This document shows, in pieces, positions 13,023-22,965 of a DNA stretch of 64,000 nt. Where the stretch lies: assembly GCA_022457155.1 (NCBI GenBank), contig JAJGOT010000001.1, positions 2,470,001 through 2,534,000 on the forward strand. Reading direction: 5' to 3'. The stretch comes from Cladopsammia gracilis (Eukaryota > Cnidaria > Anthozoa > Scleractinia > Dendrophylliidae). Both the position numbers and the translations under genes were made by a program. How positions within the stretch are numbered: the stretch's first letter is position 1; every line of letters begins with the position of its first letter. Below the pieces are notes generated by a model that worked only from the letters and a program-made list of their open reading frames with translations, searched no databases and was not told where the DNA came from.

Positions 13023-13243
13023 CATTTTACTCACTGAAGCAAAAAACCCGCGTAAATTTTCACCGTCATTTTACTCACTGAAGCAAAAAACCTGCGGAAA
13101 TTTTCCGCTGTCATTTTACTCACTGAAGCAAAAAACCCGCGCAAATTTCCACCGTCATTTTACTCACTGAAGCAAAAACCTGCGTAAATTTTCCGCTGTC
13201 ATTTTACTCACTGAAGCAAAAAAACCTCGGAAATTTCCGCCGT
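13023..13243 (+). repeat. 44-46 bp tandem repeat (unit 6)
   Basis: Five copies. The first copy and the preceding linker differ slightly from other units (CTCTCCTCCACTATC). Confidence 0.9.
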
Positions 13244-14070
13244 CAATATATTTCTATAAGTGCAATATGGGTGAAAATTACTGGTCATATATTTCACAGT
13301 TTTAAAGCAAAAAAGTGTTTTTACCAGCTTTGTGCCAAGAATAAACATTCTTGGCACAAAATGAGCTATTTTACTGCGCTTTTTCCGATATTTTAGAAAG
13401 CCAAAAAATATTATGGCAATATGTACCAATATTTGAGAGATTTTACCAACCAAAGCTAGAATATGGCAAGATTTGCTACTAGTAACACAAATGTTGCCAA
13501 AAAAAATCCAAAAAGTAGAAGTTTGGCAAAAAAGGACATAAATTGGGACTTTTTGCCAGAATTTCGCCCTTCAAGAATATCCCCTTTGCTTTTAGAACGT
13601 ATTCCATATATTATGACCATCCTAAGGTAAGCGTAACTTAGCAGTCTCCTAAGTTTAATGGTCACGGGCAGTTATCGATTAGTAAAAGTAAACCAATCAG
13701 AGAGAGTTTATATGGCGCGCTCTCATGAATAATAAGTTATGAAAATTACCTGAATGAATATTTTGTATTGTGTAAATTGCTGCTACAATGACAATACAAT
13801 AACCTATATTTCGAGTTCATCTCGAATTTAAGATAGCAAAACTGATAATATTTTCGTTCATGGTCAGCAGTGAAAGTAACAAAAAAATCCATCATCATTT
13901 TAATGAGGTCTTCTTCAATATTTCTTGCACAAGGGCTTATTTTCACGAAAAACGGAAATATAACTCTGCAATGAGAAAGAAATGTGGAACCCGTTAATGT
14001 CACGAAGGCCTATATGTTACTAACCGTGTTGTTTGACATTACTAGAAAATATTTAATTTTTCTTAGGAAA
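13244..14070 (+). repeat. Long AT-rich module (unit 7), 5' half
   Basis: The module matches others up to CTTAGGAAAG at 14,070, then breaks into unrelated mobile-element sequence. It resumes at 17,169, four bases further on in the module, so this is an insertion rather than the end of the array. Confidence 0.88.
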
Positions 14071-14743
14071 GAACTTGCCCTTAGTCGATCTACCAAGTCA
14101 TTGCGTGTGTGGGGATAAATTCACCGTTGGTCACGCCCTCTCTTGTGAAAAGGGGGGGGTTGTAGCGCAGAGACATGATGGTGTACGGAACTTGTTAACG
14201 ACATTCATCGATAAGATCTGCAATAATGTCGAAATCGAACCACGCCTTCAACCCCTGGACAACGAGCGTTTTCATTTGAGGAGCGCCGTTACAAGTCCTG
14301 AGGCAAGGTTGGACATCAAAGCGGGAGGGTTCTGGGCAAGAGGAGTTACGGCATTTTTTGATGTCAGAGTTACGCACGTCAACTCCAGTTGTTACCAGAG
14401 CAAGCCAACATCGGAAGTGTTCAAAGGGCAAGAAGAAGAGAAGAAGCGCAAGTACCAGCAGCGGGTGTTAGATGTAGAAATGGGTTCGTTTACACCTTTA
14501 GTGTTTGGAACCAATGGCGGAATGGGAAAGGAGTGTCAGCGGTTTTTAAAGCATCTCGCAGACAAGATAGCTCAGAAAGATACTGAGCCTTATCATATTG
14601 TAATTACTTGGCTCAGGACACAGATTTCGTTTGAACTCTTAAGATCGGTACATGCATGCGTTAGAGGTTCGCGAACGCCGTTTCGTAGCAAGATAGAGCA
14701 ATCCTTAGACTGTAAAATTAATGTAGCTAGTGCGGATATTTGA
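14071..14743 (+). pseudogene. C-terminal fragment of a retroelement protein, restriction-like endonuclease type
   Basis: The reading frame is open from the junction with the array (no start codon of its own) for about 224 codons to TGA. It opens with a zinc-binding-like arrangement, CVCG then HALSC about nine residues later, followed by GG, an RHD motif, EP, RLDI and FFDVRV. It ends in WLRTQISFELLRS...RGSR. The order Cys/His finger, RH, EP, (P)D-I, DV-V parallels the restriction-like endonuclease tail of R2-like retroelements, so I infer a PD-(D/E)XK-type nuclease domain. The preceding reverse transcriptase is absent, so the piece is 5'-truncated at the insertion boundary. Similar tails occur in many invertebrate genomes; the exact clade is uncertain. 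Confidence 0.6.
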
Positions 14744-15028
14744 AATACACGGTTTATATGCTTTTATACTCAGGGCGTTTTATGGATACTGGTTTAGCCG
14801 TCATTAGTATAGTTCGATTGTATAATTTTAATATCTCTGCATCATGGAATTTGTAATTTTATAGAATTTTGAATTTTCATTATCAATTATTTCTATTTTT
14901 ATTTTTTGTAATTACGATATTTTTTAAATTGTGAATAAAGTTGTATAATTAATTTTTTTATATCGAAAAAATGTATATATAGAAATGTGATTCTTTTTAA
15001 CTTTCATTTGTTTTTAATTATCAATTTA
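14744..15028. other. AT-rich 3' region of the truncated retroelement
   Basis: Very AT-rich sequence with an AATAAAG at about 14,933. It is probably the 3' untranslated tail of the preceding protein fragment. No gene is seen. Confidence 0.5.
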
Positions 15029-15772
15029 TTGTGGGGGCTTGCCGCCCACTATGCTATCGACTGATTTGTGGGTTTATGTTTGTGGGTTTACGTGATCGCG
15101 TATCGCATGGTCTTCTGGGAGGAGTTCGTAGAGAGAGCCTGGGAACGAGGTTGTGTGGGCTTGTGTTGAGTGGAAATCGGCCATGTTGGCGTGTCGCATT
15201 GATGTGGCTTTCGTTTATAAAGCGTTTGGTCTATTTTCATATCATAGAATTTGACGGCGTTTATTTTCGTTGTAGTTTTCAAGGTAAGTTATTGCTTGTT
15301 CTGGTGTACTATACGGTATCAATTTGTTTTCTTGCGTCGTAAATCTTGGTGCATTTGCGTTAGAGATAAAAAGGCCTGTTTTGTTGTTTTTGACATATTC
15401 AGCTATTCCTGTAGTTACTCATCGTTATAGCAGCTCTCGAGGTCACACTACAGGCCGACATTTCGTTTGGCTGGAAGACTGTGCAGGTTGCACTTCAATT
15501 CAAGGGAAGCTAATACGCTTACGCAAGCCAACATTCACTCGGCTTGATGCTTACTGAGGAACGCTTGATACTTAAATAGCCACTGAAAAGCAATACTAAT
15601 ACGGCCTTATACTGACACTGGAAATAATACTGAGTCGCATTTCACTTGCTCAGTCACCTATATTTTAAAAACCGTACCTGAAGATTCAAAAAATTATGGG
15701 GATGTCAGTTGAACAATATCGATCCAGGATCAGCAGTCACGCTTATCACGTCTGAGAGGACGATTTTGAAAC

Positions 15773-16253
15773 ATGATGCTAATGATGTTTTATTTGAATG
15801 TGTTTTACTTACCAAAGTTGAAACAAGTTGATGGACAATATAAAATGTGGAACGAAGTGAAGTTTTGGTTCACACAAATGACATTCTACAATATTTATAT
15901 TGCATTGATTATAAGACAAGCGAATAACGTGGAGGAAAATCCAGGCTCTACAATATTTGATGTCATTGACCCAACAACAACAGTATGTACTCACTTCAGT
16001 CAAGGAAATAAATCGCTCTTTTGGAGAAAATTCTGGTAACCAATGTGTACCAATGTCACTTACTGCTATTATTTACCATTATATAGAAGATATTAATTTG
16101 ACTAATTTCTGGACTTATTCCACTTTGAATAATACTTTGGTTATTGGAAATAACCTGTACTGTGATTCATTAACAGGAAGTGTGCTTATGGCATCTAACA
16201 ATGGCCCATTTGTCTCTTCAAAATTCACTTCAAGAGGTTTTTTTCTCAGATAA
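15773..16253 (+). pseudogene. Frameshifted mobile-element gene with 2A-like peptide and cysteine-protease-like segment
   Basis: The first frame (15,773-16,039) encodes a short leader, then VEENPGS, then a TIFDVIDP / FSQGN segment. A one-base frameshift near 16,005-16,015 moves the continuation (SGNQCVPMSLTAIIY...) into the next frame, which stops at 16,253. From memory of the family, the phrase after the 2A-like motif resembles proteins encoded by invertebrate mobile elements, in which a G-x-QC motif could be a protease-type active site; this link is inference. The copy also looks internally shortened after GNNLY. It lies inside the insertion that splits unit 7. Confidence 0.5.
15923..15949 (+). 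other. Degenerate 2A-like ribosome-skipping motif
   Basis: Codons read NNVEENPGS. The 2A consensus is D-(V/I)-E-x-N-P-G-P, where skipping occurs between G and the final P. Here D is N and the final P is S, so it should not function. 2A-like sequences are known in some animal non-LTR retrotransposons. Confidence 0.6.
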
Positions 16254-17078
16254 ACTACAATTGGGATTGTTCAATTATTGAACAACCCCAAAACTTGGTA
16301 AACAGACTAATTTTAATGTGATCTTTCTTGTGATGGCCTCCAATTTTTAATTGAATTATAATTTAAAACATCGTCCCCAGTCCTCATATAAAGTTCGGAA
16401 CGGGCAATTTCAGGGCCTATTCAAGATTGGCCCTTGCTAAATGTTTGCATGTTTGCAAGAGAAAAACAACTGTAATAGAAACAATTTCACCAGCGTCTGC
16501 AGAACAACGTTGTGCACCCCGGGAATCGAAGTTGGAACATTTCATCTACTTTCTAGCCAAAGTTGGAATTGAATAAATAAAAACAGAAAAACACCCAACT
16601 CCTAATGGCCATTTTACTGACACTCCTAATTCAGGACTGGTGACGATGATGAGCTCTCTGTTAATTACTTTAACTATAATCGCAGTTTTTTACATCCACT
16701 TCAAGTTGTTCCCAACAATTTAACCACTCCTTTTAAACACGATGATGTGCCTATTTGTTATGTAATTAGTGCACATGGCTGTCCAATTACAGCTATCCGA
16801 TTACAACTTTTTGCAATTGAATAGTACAAAAAACTCCGCATAGACTTTCTAATCTCGAATTTTGTCATTGATGTGATTAATTAGTAATTGAACTTCATGT
16901 CGTACAAATCAGGGTAATCGTTCTCGTAATTTCAAATTGTCCTCGCACTAAGTGGTCGGCTGATTTGGAATTACTCGCCCAATTACTCCCTGAAGTCTAC
17001 TCCACTCAGTCCAATTACTATTACTAATTCCAGTTATTTGAACAATGATTCCAGTTATTTGATCAATGATTCTAATAG
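16254..17078. other. Non-coding stretch rich in AATTAC phrases
   Basis: No gene is supported. From about 16,660 to 17,060 the sequence repeatedly uses AATTAC/GTAATT phrases, and the part from 16,960 (CTCCACTCAGTCCAATTAC) resembles 40,680-40,705. This suggests remnants of a MITE family shared by both loci. Confidence 0.4.
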
Positions 17079-17168
17079 AAGCCCCCACAAGTTCGCATTG
17101 CGGACCTATTTTAGTTATTGTAAAGTATTATTGCTATTTTTAAATAAAGTTGATGATGTTTTTTTTAT

Positions 17169-17973
17169 ATAAACTTTAAATTGTTTATCTAATCGGTAAC
17201 TATTGTGATACACAATAATCACGCTAAAAATCGACGTAAAACTCGTCAACAATCGAATTTAGCCCCCGTCAAGACATGTTTTAATAAGTTAGGAGGTCAA
17301 TTTTGACCTCCTAAGTTTAGGACAAAAATTAAGACATATCTTAAGTTAGGAGGTCTTCGTGAATACCAGTTAAGACATGTCTTAAAAATTTATGAGGTCC
17401 TGAGTTTAGGACAAAAAATAAGACATGTCTTAAATAGGAGGTCTTCGTGAATACCAGTTATCTCCTAAGTTTATCTTAAGAGGCTCTTTGGACTTAGGAT
17501 GCTTTCGTGAATACGGCCCCAGGACTTGTATTCTCGAACAAATGACGGACCGAAGCTTACCAAATTTGGACATTTGTATGACTAGGGGTATGGCATGGAC
17601 ATGTACACCCAGTCGTACAAAACATTCAATTGCAATGATATTCTTTCCGTACCTTCTGGCTGACTTTCAGGTTGCTGTTGCAATGTGGATCTAGAATTAG
17701 AAAATAATACTATTAACAAGGATTCAAAACTTGGGGTCTCTCATAAACCGAATGCAAATATGGCCGTCAGGCAGTTTTTTGTTGGCCAAGTTTTCAGAGA
17801 AATTAATGACACCACGTAAACAAGTGCTTGTTAAGTGTATCATCTTGCAAAGTTTGGGTGTTTTTGGTTTAACGGTTGCAAAGTTATGGCTCACTGAAAT
17901 TTGAAGCATTTGTATGGGAAAAGATATTATATCATAACTAGCCTCGCTTTCATGTTTTCGGGTGATCTTCTTC
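17169..17973 (+). repeat. Long AT-rich module (unit 7), 3' half
   Basis: The module resumes at ATAAACTTTAAATTG after the insertion and runs to the last minisatellite. It carries one extra palindrome/AGGAGGTC period compared with other copies. Confidence 0.85.
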
Positions 17974-18491
17974 ACCCGCCAGAAGACCACCCGCCAGAAG
18001 ACCACCCGCCAGAAGACCACCCGCCAGGAGACCACCCGCCAAGAAGACCACCCGCCAGGAGACCACCGCCAGAAGACCACCCGCCAGGAGACCACCGCCA
18101 GAAGACCACCCGCCAGAAGACTACCCGCCAGGAGACCACCCGCCAGGAGACTACCCGCCAGGAGACCACCCGCCAGGAGACCACCCGCCAGGAGACCACC
18201 CGCCAGAAGGCCACCCGCCAGAAGACCACCCGCCAGAAGACCACCCGCCAGAAGACCACCCGCCAGGAGACCACCCGCCAGAAGACCACCCGCGAGGAGA
18301 CCACCCGCCAGGAGACCACCCGCCAGGAGACCACCCGCCAGGAGACCAACCGCCAGGAAACCACCCGCCAGAAGACCACCCGCCAGAAGACCACCCGCCA
18401 GGAGACCACCCGCCAGAAGACCACCCGCCAGGAGACCACCCGCCAGGAGACCACCCGCCAGAAGACTGCCCGCCAGGAGACCACCCGCCAG
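17974..18491 (+). repeat. 15-bp minisatellite block of the terminal unit
   Basis: About 34 copies of the 15-bp unit. It ends in GCAGTTTTTTTCTCGCC instead of the usual linker, and no 44-46 bp repeat follows, so the array stops here. Confidence 0.93.
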
Positions 18492-18718
18492 CAGTTTTTT
18501 TCTCGCCCGCCATTTTTTAACAATGAGTTATTATTCGTTTTTCTTGGCAGCCGCGCCGCGTACCTTGCCCTTAAATCTTAAGTTTATTATACCACAAATA
18601 AACGTTGGAGGGGTTACTTACAACTTTCTCTATTATACCCAGCGTTTATTCGGGGCCCGGCGTTTATTCGAGAAAATACGGTAACTCGTAATGTTAGAAA
18701 TTTTGCAAGTTTTAGGAT
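18492..18718. other. Short spacer after the array
   Basis: No gene. It contains two CGTTTATTCG phrases around GGGGCCCGG near 18,647-18,672. Confidence 0.5.
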
Positions 18719-18968
18719 TTTATCGTAAAAAGGGTTGTTGTTGTTCATCGTGGTGAACACACTAGTAAAGAAGTATTTTTCGTTTGTCTCACGATGTAGT
18801 CACTTCCGATGTGGATCGCGACGTTTCGACTGCATACTGCTAGTCTTCTTCAGGCGATGGAGTCGACTGGTTACGCGTCACCTTATGAAGCACGATGCTC
18901 TGCTGTGATTGGTTGGTTTTCAACAGCTGTGACTGGCGCATTTTGATCCTCGTTGTTTCGGCGAATCG
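18719..18968 (-). mobile_element. 3' end of a Penelope-like element, 5'-truncated
   Basis: About 250 bp nearly identical to the outer part of the palindrome at 28,771-29,417. On the minus strand it covers the end of the coding region and the 3' tail with the hammerhead-like motif. It abuts the 3' end of the minus-strand LINE at 18,969. Assignment to Penelope rests on the longer copy at 29,106-29,417. Confidence 0.65.
18815..18858 (-). ncRNA. Hammerhead-ribozyme-like motif (copy 1)
   Basis: On the minus strand the order is ATCGC, CTGAAGA, a GACT...AGTC stem, GAAAC, GTC, GCGAT. ATCGC and GCGAT can pair as stem I. CTGAAGA fits the hammerhead core CUGANGA, and GTC is the usual cleavage triplet. 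Stem III is reduced to the self-complementary ACGT, as in the minimal hammerheads reported in Penelope-like elements, which can act as dimers. Activity is inferred, not shown. Confidence 0.55.
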
Positions 18969-19943
18969 AATTTTGTTATTTTTATTACATTACATTAGTT
19001 ATTATTATTATTTTTTTACATTTTTATTTACATTTTTAAAGTTTACATTCCAGCAAATGATATACAAAGTAACCGTTGAAACTATTATTACAGCATAAAA
19101 TTAAACACTTATATAACTTAATAACTAAAATAATAACTAAACACTTTTTACTCTACGGTCTATAGAAAAACACAGGACAAAAAAAAAACAGAAAAAATAA
19201 ACAATGTACGAAGGCTAAGGGAAAATTTTCAATAAAGGGAAAATAATCAATTTAACTTCTCTATTTTATATTTAAAGAGGACATTATTAATAAATTCCAA
19301 TATAATAATTGGATTTTCATTTAACTTGCTTGAGTAGATATAGTATTTCATAAATAGACGGGTATAATTGAACTTTCTCACGACACCTTCAGCAGCGTGT
19401 TGCTTAGATAGACCAAACAAAATTTCTTCTGACACAGGGTTAAAGTTAACATTGTTAGAGGTGTTGAACCAATTCACGACCTGGCGGACAAAACACTTAG
19501 TAAATTGGCATTCTATGAAAGTATGCTCAATCGAGTCAAGCTCTCCACAATACAAACAATAGCCATTGTCTTTGATTCCATATCGAAATAATTCCTTTTT
19601 GGTGACAACAATTCGATGAAGAAACTTGAATTGAAACTCTCTTGACTTATTTTCTCTAGCCAATTTTGGGACAGCCTTGAAAAGTTTACTCCAATTATCA
19701 CTATCTATTTGGAATAATTCATTCCATCGCTCTGTACCAGTCTGTACTATTCTGGTTTTTTTTGTGTGTGTCTTCCATAATGTCATTGATCAACCTAATA
19801 TTCTCACCAATGTATCTACCCCTAATGAAGCCGGTTGGGTCCGGATGAACAAGTTTATCAAGTGTTGCTTCTAGTCTTTTAGCAATTGCTTTTGAGGCGA
19901 TTTTGTAATCGACATTCAATAGCGTTATTGGTCTCCAATCTTT
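18969..19943 (-). mobile_element. LINE-A, 3' part (minus strand)
   Basis: The 3' portion of an L1/Tx1-like LINE, including a long A-rich 3' tail region (18,969-19,246 read on minus). The 5' part is at 26,250-27,835; the two were separated by insertion of LINE-B. Confidence 0.75.
19247..19943 (-). pseudogene. LINE-A ORF2, RT start joined to C-terminal domain
   Basis: The minus strand first encodes RT motif sequence (WRPITLLNVDYKIASKA, then TGFIRGRYIGENIRLI). After THKKN it shifts frame to the C-terminal region (FQFKFLHRIV, then a CLYCG...EHTFIEC cysteine cluster typical of zf-RVT tails), stopping at 19,247. The RT palm, including the catalytic YADD, is missing, so an internal deletion removed several hundred codons near 19,757. 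The element cannot be autonomous. It is the continuation of the frame interrupted at about 26,250. Confidence 0.75.
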
Positions 19944-22900
19944 CGTTAAAGAGCAATATGAGGACGATCAAAATGTTGACGACTCTCTGCTTTGGGAAAT
20001 GGTTAAGCTAAAAGTAAGAGAGTGCTCGATTAGATATGCAAAGAAAAAGAAAGTACAACAAACAAACTTGGAAAAACAGATCGAAAACAAAATCTGCATA
20101 CTTGAGAAAATCGTGGAAGATGCCAAAACACTTCCTCACGAGAAAACCTTAGCTATTGAATCTTTACATAAAGCCAAGCGTGAATTCGAACTCATTAATC
20201 AATACAAAACAAAAGGAGCTATAATAAGAAGTAGAGCGAAATGGTACAACGAGGGCAAAAAAAACAGCAGGTATTTTCTTAACCTTGAAAAAAGACATAA
20301 TAAACAAAGCGTTATAGGGCATCTAAAGGTGGCAAACGGGCGCACTCTTACCAAAGACAAAGACATACTAGAATGCAAACGATTCTACAAAAATCTATAT
20401 ACATCACAAAAAACGGAAAATGCAAACATAAATAAAGACCTTTTCTTCCCTGAAAACAATGAATGTAAATTATCTTCAGAAGATGCAATTTCTTGTGAAG
20501 GAATACTGACGGAGAAAGAATGTTTTGAAGCCCTTAAAACAATGGAACCTAATAAATCTCCAGGTACGGACAGAATACCAGCTGAATTTTACAAGGTCTT
20601 TTGGAAAAACCTATCCAATTTGTTCATAAAAGCAATCAACGCGTCTTACAATCGCGGAAGGCTGGAAATTTCCCAAAGGAGAGGGTTAATTAAACTTATC
20701 CCTAAAAAGAACAATATTCTTTCAAATTTGAAAAACTGGCGCCCTCTCACTCTTCTAAATACAGATTACAAAATTGCAACAAAGGCAATAGCGAATCGGC
20801 TTAAAAAGGTGCTTCCTAAGCTCATAAATCACGATCAAACAGGCTTTCTTAAAGATAGATCTATCAGCGAAAACATCCGATTGATCGAAGGTTTGATAAG
20901 ACATACAGAAGAAGAAAAAATTCCAGGTCTTCTATTATTTGTCGATTTCGAAAAAGCCTTTGATACCTTAGAATGGTCCTTTGTTCAGCAGGCGTTCGAA
21001 TACTACAAATTTGGCGCTTCTTTAAAAAAATGGATCGAACTCTTTTACGTTGAAATTGAAAGCAGTGTAGTAAACAATGGCTGGTCATCTGACTTTTTCA
21101 CTCTGGGAAGAGGTGTTAGACAAGGTTGTCCCTTATCTCCTTACATCTTTATTCTTTGTACTGAGATAATGGCTTCAGCAATTCGACGTAATTCGGATAT
21201 AAGAGGCATCCCAATAGACGGAGAAGAAACAAAAATAAGTTTATACGCAGATGACACTACTTTAATCCTTGACGGCACAAAATCATCATTACAATTTTCA
21301 CTAACCACGTTGGATGCCTTTCAAACGGTATCTGGCCTTAAAATTAACAACGAAAAAACCGAAGCCCTCTGGATCGGAGCGCTGAGCGGAAGTGAAAAAG
21401 AATTGTTTCCCGAGCGTAATTTTAAGTGGGCCAAAGACTCCGTAAAAGCACTGGGCGTGTGGTTCTCTACATTATGCAAAAAATCGCAAGCTCTAAACTT
21501 TAAGGAAAAAACTGAAAAAATTCAAAACCTAATCGAAAGTTGGACTTTCCGCCGATTAACCTTTTTTGGGAAAATAACCGTCATAAAAGCTTTCCTGACT
21601 TCGCAATTAGTTTACATTTTAACGCCTTTGCCAACAGACCATTGCGCTCTAAAGGAAATCAATCATCTTCTCTTCCATTTCCTATGGGATGGTAAAAAGG
21701 ACAAAATTAAGCGCTCTGTTATAATAGGCGACTACAGGAATGGGGGAGCGAAAATGATAGATATTTTAACATTCAATGCTTCACTTAAAACTACCTGGAT
21801 AAAAAAATAAATAGATGAAAACAATAATGGTAAATGGAAAAATCTATTTAACCTTTCACTTAAGAGGTATGGTGGTCCACTCGTTTTTAAAGGAAATGTC
21901 AGCAAAAATGACATTAACAAAATGAACATCAAAGATACCTTTTTAAGAGAACTTCTTGAAATATGGACGGATTTGAATTACAGAACAGCCATATCTTCGT
22001 TAGCGGATTTTCGAAGAATGGCTCTGTGGAACAATTCTTTGGTACGTATAGCAAATGCACCAGTTTACTATAGGCATTGGGCCGATAAAGGAATTTTTCA
22101 CCCACAACATATTGTGGAAAACGGATCGAGTACCAACAGTTTCTTAAGTTATAACGATTTTCAAGCCAAATTCGCAATCAAGACCACTTTTGTAGAATAT
22201 TATGGCATTACATCGTCACTACTGGGTATTCGCCAAAGGATTGCTCCACAACCGCCTGACCATCATAAAATCAATAACACCGACTGGAGCGTCAAAGCTT
22301 TAAATTGTAAAAATCTTAGCCGCGCTGTTTATAAGGCTCTGTTATCCAAAAAAGTGACTGCTCCTGAAAAATGCCAAACAAAGTGGGAAGTAGACTGTGA
22401 AATCGAAAAGCTAGAAACCATTCAATGGCAGCAAATATTTTTGAAACCTTTTATTTGTACTCAAAGCTGCAAACTTAGGAACTTTCAATTCAAGTTTATT
22501 CAACGTAGAATCGCCACTAATACATTTTTGAGTAAGATTGGAATAAAGGATAATGAAATGTGCTCTTTCTGTCAAAAAAATTCGGAAACACTGTTACATC
22601 TTTGTTAGAAAAGCACTCTCTTACAAAAACATCCTTCCAAAAACAGTGGAATGTTTTGCTTGGTTTTGTAAATGGCCTTACTTTACCGAGTTTTTCCTCA
22701 TCTTCCTAGAATGTAAATATGTTTAACTACTGTGAATGTTTAATCTGAGCTGCAAGCAAGCTAAGAAAGTAAGCCACTATCTCTCCTGTCCGTGCCCTTT
22801 TCCCTATGTTTTTTTTTTGTCTTTATTTATTTTTTTTACAACAACTATATTTATTATTTTTAGGACAACTGATGTATTAATTTACTTATACTGTAATTAG

Positions 22901-22965
22901 TGTTAAGTATTGTACGTATTGTAAGTTATGTAATTAATCGTTTTGTAAGTAGTTGGTTTTTTTTG
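19944..22965 (+). mobile_element. LINE-B, 5'-truncated L1/Tx1-like LINE, main part
   Basis: Inserted in the opposite orientation into LINE-A ORF2. The coding part is followed by an AT-rich 3' UTR (22,609-22,965). The last piece of 3' UTR and the A-rich tail lie beyond the RTE insertion, at 26,201-26,249. Short similar sequences at both outer edges (AATCTTT near 19,937 and AATTCTTT near 26,246) look like an imperfect target-site duplication. Confidence 0.75.
19950..22608 (+). pseudogene. LINE-B ORF2 remnant (linker, RT, thumb, C-terminal finger)
   Basis: The frame begins without a start codon, lacking the endonuclease. The residues LLWEMVKLKVREC align with LFWEMLKMEIRNA of LINE-A, showing that the two elements are related. 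RT motifs are intact: KSPGTDRIPAEFY, NWRPLTLL, FVDFEKAFDTLEW, RGVRQGCPLSPYIF and the catalytic YADDTTLI. A single in-frame TAA at 21,808-21,810 (after WIKK) is followed by open frame to 22,608, through FQFKFIQRRI and the CSFCQ...LLHLC finger, where it breaks up. One nonsense change, a 5' truncation and a decayed tail make it a dead copy. Confidence 0.8.

Larger units (their letters stand above)
15029..17090. mobile_element. Putative element bounded by 12-bp inverted ends
   Basis: TTGTGGGGGCTT at 15,029-15,040 is exactly inverted at 17,079-17,090. The interval holds the decayed gene at 15,773-16,253 and otherwise no coding sequence. I see no convincing target-site duplication, so the boundaries are tentative. 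Confidence 0.35.
1..18491. repeat. Megasatellite-like tandem array of composite units
   Basis: At least seven composite units lie head to tail. Each has an AT-rich module (about 0.4 kb short form or 1.6 kb long form), a GC-rich 15-bp minisatellite block (0.17-1.7 kb) and about five copies of a 44-46 bp repeat. The array starts before the window and ends at 18,491, where sequence similar to the other units stops. It is interrupted at 14,071-17,168 by mobile-element debris. Frames within it are open because the 15-bp period is a multiple of three and lacks stops, not because of evident selection; I do not call protein genes here. Confidence 0.93.

Noticed and set aside
1..18491. CRISPR array interpretation of the 15-bp repeats
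   Set aside because: Repeats are contiguous with no unique spacers and lie in eukaryotic DNA.
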